From IOR16 sp034927775 (lineage in GTDB: Bacteria > Bacillota > Clostridia > Peptostreptococcales > Anaerovoracaceae): a stretch of DNA of 15,843 nucleotides. The notes under the pieces were generated by a model. It worked only from the letters and a program-made list of their open reading frames with translations, ran no database searches and was not told where the DNA came from. A program made the translations under genes and the position numbers. Positions 14,123 to 15,843 of this stretch are shown in pieces. The stretch lies in NCBI GenBank assembly GCA_034927775.1, contig JAYFPL010000161.1, positions 1-15,843 on the forward strand. Reading direction: 5' to 3'. The first letter of the stretch is position 1. Each line of letters starts with the position of its first letter.

Positions 14123-14126
14123 GAAA
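14105..14126. repeat. 11-bp tandem direct repeat in the rny-rodA control region
   Basis: ATGTCAAGAAA occurs twice without a gap (14105-14115 and 14116-14126). Each copy contains TTGACA on the minus strand, making the two rny -35 boxes. The repeat also lies in the rodA leader, ending just before its GAGGG ribosome binding site. Confidence 0.85.
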
Positions 14127-14142
14127 ACGAGGGTTTTAATAC

Positions 14143-15252
14143 ATGAACTATTTTATAAATTTACTTAAAAATATTGATAAAACACTGCTGATTATTCCGT
14201 TCTTTTTTGCAGCAATCAGCGTTACGATGATAGGAAGCACTGCTTATGCAGACCACTTTATCTTTAGCAGAGACATGCAAATACAATTAATTGCCTATAT
14301 ACTTGGTATCTTTGCAATTGGAGTTATACTATTTTTTGACTATAGTATATTTAAAAAATTTGAAAAAATATTCTATATTGCATCCATTGTACTATTGCTT
14401 TGTGTATATATTCCTGGGCTGGGAAGCTCTCAAAAAGGAGCTCGAGGATGGCTTGACTTTGGGCCTATCAATGTACAGCCTGCTGAACTTGTAAAAATAA
14501 GTTTCATTCTTATGTTTGCACATTTTTTGTGTCGCCATAAAGAAGAATTATTTTCATTTAAAGGACTTGTTCGGTGTGGAATGTATGCAGCTCCCTTCTT
14601 ATTCCTTATTTTGATACAACCTGATCTTGGAAATGTATTGGTTTTTTGTGTGATTGCAGCAATTATGATCTTTTCTGCCGGAGTTGAGGGTAAACTTTAT
14701 GCAAAAGTATTAGGCGGCGTTGCTGCTTCCATGCCTATTGCTTATTTCCTTATGAAGGAACATCAAAAAATCAGAATCGATGCATTTTTAAATCCATCAG
14801 ATTTGTCACTTCCGGGAAATTATCAGGTATGGCAATCAAAAATTGCCATTGGTTCCGGTGGTTTTTTAGGAAAAGGATTGTTTCAAGGAACACAAAAGGA
14901 ATTAAAATTTCTACCGGTTCAAAAATCTGACTTTATCTTTTCCGTTATCGTTGAAGAGCTCGGTATGCTAGGCGGTGGTTTTGTAATTGCACTTTATACG
15001 CTGTTCCTTTACCGTATTATGCGAATCATTGATAATGCCAAGGATTTATATGGCGCTCTTATCGTAACCGGAATTTTTGCAATGTTCACCTTTCAAATCT
15101 TTGAAAACATCGGAATGACAATGGGGCTTATGCCAGTTACAGGTATTACACTTCCATTTATCAGCTATGGAGGCAGCTCTATTGTAACTAACATGGTTGC
15201 CCTTGGACTCGTTCTAAATGTTGGAATGCGAAGCAAACTAATTAATTTTTAA
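14143..15252 (+). CDS. rodA: Rod-shape SEDS peptidoglycan glycosyltransferase RodA
   Basis: Polytopic membrane enzyme that polymerises lipid II into glycan strands during cell elongation, working with a class B penicillin-binding protein. The 369 aa contain about ten membrane segments. SEDS landmarks are PAELVKIS (113-120), the catalytic Asp161 in QPDLGN, FLPVQKSDFIFSVIVEELGMLG (257-277) and GMTMGLMPVTGITLPFISYGGSS (324-346). The KSDFIFSVIVEELG and GLMPVTGITLPF wording is typical of RodA rather than FtsW or SpoVE (which tend to read PYxxxRxxxF and GxxPxTGxPLPF). No mreBCD or PBP gene is adjacent, so RodA over SpoVE rests on sequence only. The ATG is preceded by GAGGG at nine bases. It is a single gene, divergent from rny and convergent with the microcompartment gene. 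Confidence 0.88.
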   Translation: MNYFINLLKNIDKTLLIIPFFFAAISVTMIGSTAYADHFIFSRDMQIQLIAYILGIFAIGVILFFDYSIFKKFEKIFYIASIVLLLCVYIPGLGSSQKGARGWLDFGPINVQPAELVKISFILMFAHFLCRHKEELFSFKGLVRCGMYAAPFLFLILIQPDLGNVLVFCVIAAIMIFSAGVEGKLYAKVLGGVAASMPIAYFLMKEHQKIRIDAFLNPSDLSLPGNYQVWQSKIAIGSGGFLGKGLFQGTQKELKFLPVQKSDFIFSVIVEELGMLGGGFVIALYTLFLYRIMRIIDNAKDLYGALIVTGIFAMFTFQIFENIGMTMGLMPVTGITLPFISYGGSSIVTNMVALGLVLNVGMRSKLINF

Positions 15253-15277
15253 GGAATCGTTGTTTAAACCATTACGT

Positions 15278-15308
15278 AAAAAACGCCAACCACTTTGTGA
15301 CTGGCGTT
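15278..15308 (-). terminator. Terminator of the microcompartment gene, between convergent genes
   Basis: AACGCCA (15282-15288) pairs with TGGCGTT (15302-15308), with an inner CAC/GTG pairing. On the minus strand the stem is followed by a run of six Ts (15283-15278), giving a good terminator 16 bases after the shell gene. On the plus strand the tail is only TTCTTAT, so it would serve rodA less well. Confidence 0.85.
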
Positions 15309-15323
15309 CTTATGTATTTAGTA

Positions 15324-15843
15324 CTACAAGATGCTCTTCATTAAATCCTTATGCGGTGAAGAAATTACACTATAACTTGTGATCTCTCCCGTTTCTTTTA
15401 ATTCATTCAAACAAGAATTGACAGCAGAATTTACAGAAGATATCTCACCTGTAAATATCAGAAAACCTTTTCCGCCAAGACCTCTTGCTATTCTGACTTC
15501 AATCAACTGAACATTAGAAGCTTTTGCCGCAATATCTCCGGCTTTCACAGCAGTTAATGCGGATATCGTCTCAATAATACCAAGTGCCGAAATAGTTGCC
15601 ACTTCTGAAGTTCCTAAAATTGCAGCAGGCAATGACTCACTTACATTATTTATGATATGATTACCCACTAAAAAAATATCTGCTTTATGAATTCCTGCAT
15701 TCATCGAACTTTTTACAGCACCAACATTACCGGAAATGATAATTACATACTTTCCAGGACAAATCGGTGTAGCTAACAGTAAATCAACATTCGCAGCCTT
15801 AAGCATTTCATCAGCCGTTTCTATACCTACGGGAATGCTTTTT
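15324..15843 (-). CDS. PduT-like tandem-BMC (BMC-T) microcompartment shell protein, 5' end cut
   Basis: Shell protein with two fused BMC domains that forms a pseudohexameric trimer tile in the shell of a catabolic organelle. The reading frame stays open through the window edge: codons upstream of the ATG at 15804-15806 read KSIPVGIETADE, normal BMC sequence, so the true start is outside and about 15 residues are missing. Domain 1 shows MLKAANVDLLLATPICPGKY and GNVGAVKSSMNAG. Domain 2 shows ALGIIETISALTAVKAGD, ASNVQLIEVRIARGLGGKGFLIFTG and SSVNSAVNS. Order and wording (PICPGKY; RGLGGKGF; a final SVISSPH) match PduT as I remember it. The position aligned with the Fe-S ligand Cys108 of Salmonella PduT is Ala here (codon at 15549-15551). 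The organelle type cannot be told, as no signature enzyme is in view. Confidence 0.9.
   Translation of the reverse strand, partial: KSIPVGIETADEMLKAANVDLLLATPICPGKYVIIISGNVGAVKSSMNAGIHKADIFLVGNHIINNVSESLPAAILGTSEVATISALGIIETISALTAVKAGDIAAKASNVQLIEVRIARGLGGKGFLIFTGEISSVNSAVNSCLNELKETGEITSYSVISSPHKDLMKSIL

Noticed and set aside
1..15843. CRISPR arrays, tRNA or rRNA genes, insertion sequences, prophage genes
   Set aside because: No repeat-spacer periodicity, cloverleaf, transposase or integrase sequence was seen in any intergenic region or frame; the only tandem repeats are two short ones at 12383-12410 and 14105-14126.

Overview
The window looks like a chromosomal segment from an endospore-forming, low-GC Firmicute of the class Clostridia, probably an anaerobe. 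The spoIIA sporulation operon, AT-rich intergenic DNA, strong AGGAGG-type ribosome binding sites, a sigma-54-driven fermentation operon and a bacterial-microcompartment shell gene all point that way. The genus cannot be named from the sequence alone. All genes appear intact except the two cut by the window edges (sigF on the left, a PduT-like shell gene on the right). No tRNA, rRNA, CRISPR array, insertion sequence or phage gene was seen.

Layout. (1) Bases 1-5686, minus strand: cysteine desulfurase, thiI, topB, spoIIAA, spoIIAB and sigF (5' part only) in one direction. The first two supply and use sulfur for 4-thiouridine in tRNA. topB is DNA topoisomerase III. The last three are the forespore sigma-F switch: anti-anti-sigma, anti-sigma kinase and sigma factor. 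spoIIAA has its own promoter in the topB-spoIIAA gap. (2) Bases 5687-7695: a divergent control region, a PAS-AAA+-Fis sigma-54 activator, and a 306-base intergenic region. That region holds paired palindromic enhancer sites, the activator's terminator, a textbook -24/-12 promoter and a large dyad at the predicted transcription start. (3) Bases 7696-12206, plus strand: D-3-hydroxybutyrate dehydrogenase, a GntP-family permease, both subunits of an AtoDA/CtfAB-type CoA-transferase, and an unusual 3-hydroxyacyl-CoA dehydrogenase, ending in a strong terminator. (4) Bases 12350-15252: RNase Y (minus) and rodA (plus), divergently transcribed from promoters that overlap on a shared palindromic -10 box. 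(5) Bases 15278-15843: a PduT-like tandem-BMC shell protein, minus strand, cut by the window end.

How region 3 may work (inference): D-3-hydroxybutyrate enters through the permease and is oxidised to acetoacetate with NAD+. It is activated to acetoacetyl-CoA by CoA transfer, then reduced by the last enzyme of the operon to 3-hydroxybutyryl-CoA with NADH. No thiolase is present, so the operon reads less like classical ketone-body oxidation to acetyl-CoA. It reads more like a redox-neutral feed of D-3-hydroxybutyrate into the crotonyl-CoA/butyryl-CoA pathway, with inversion of the hydroxyl stereochemistry. Expression would require sigma-54 and the PAS-sensing activator encoded just upstream.
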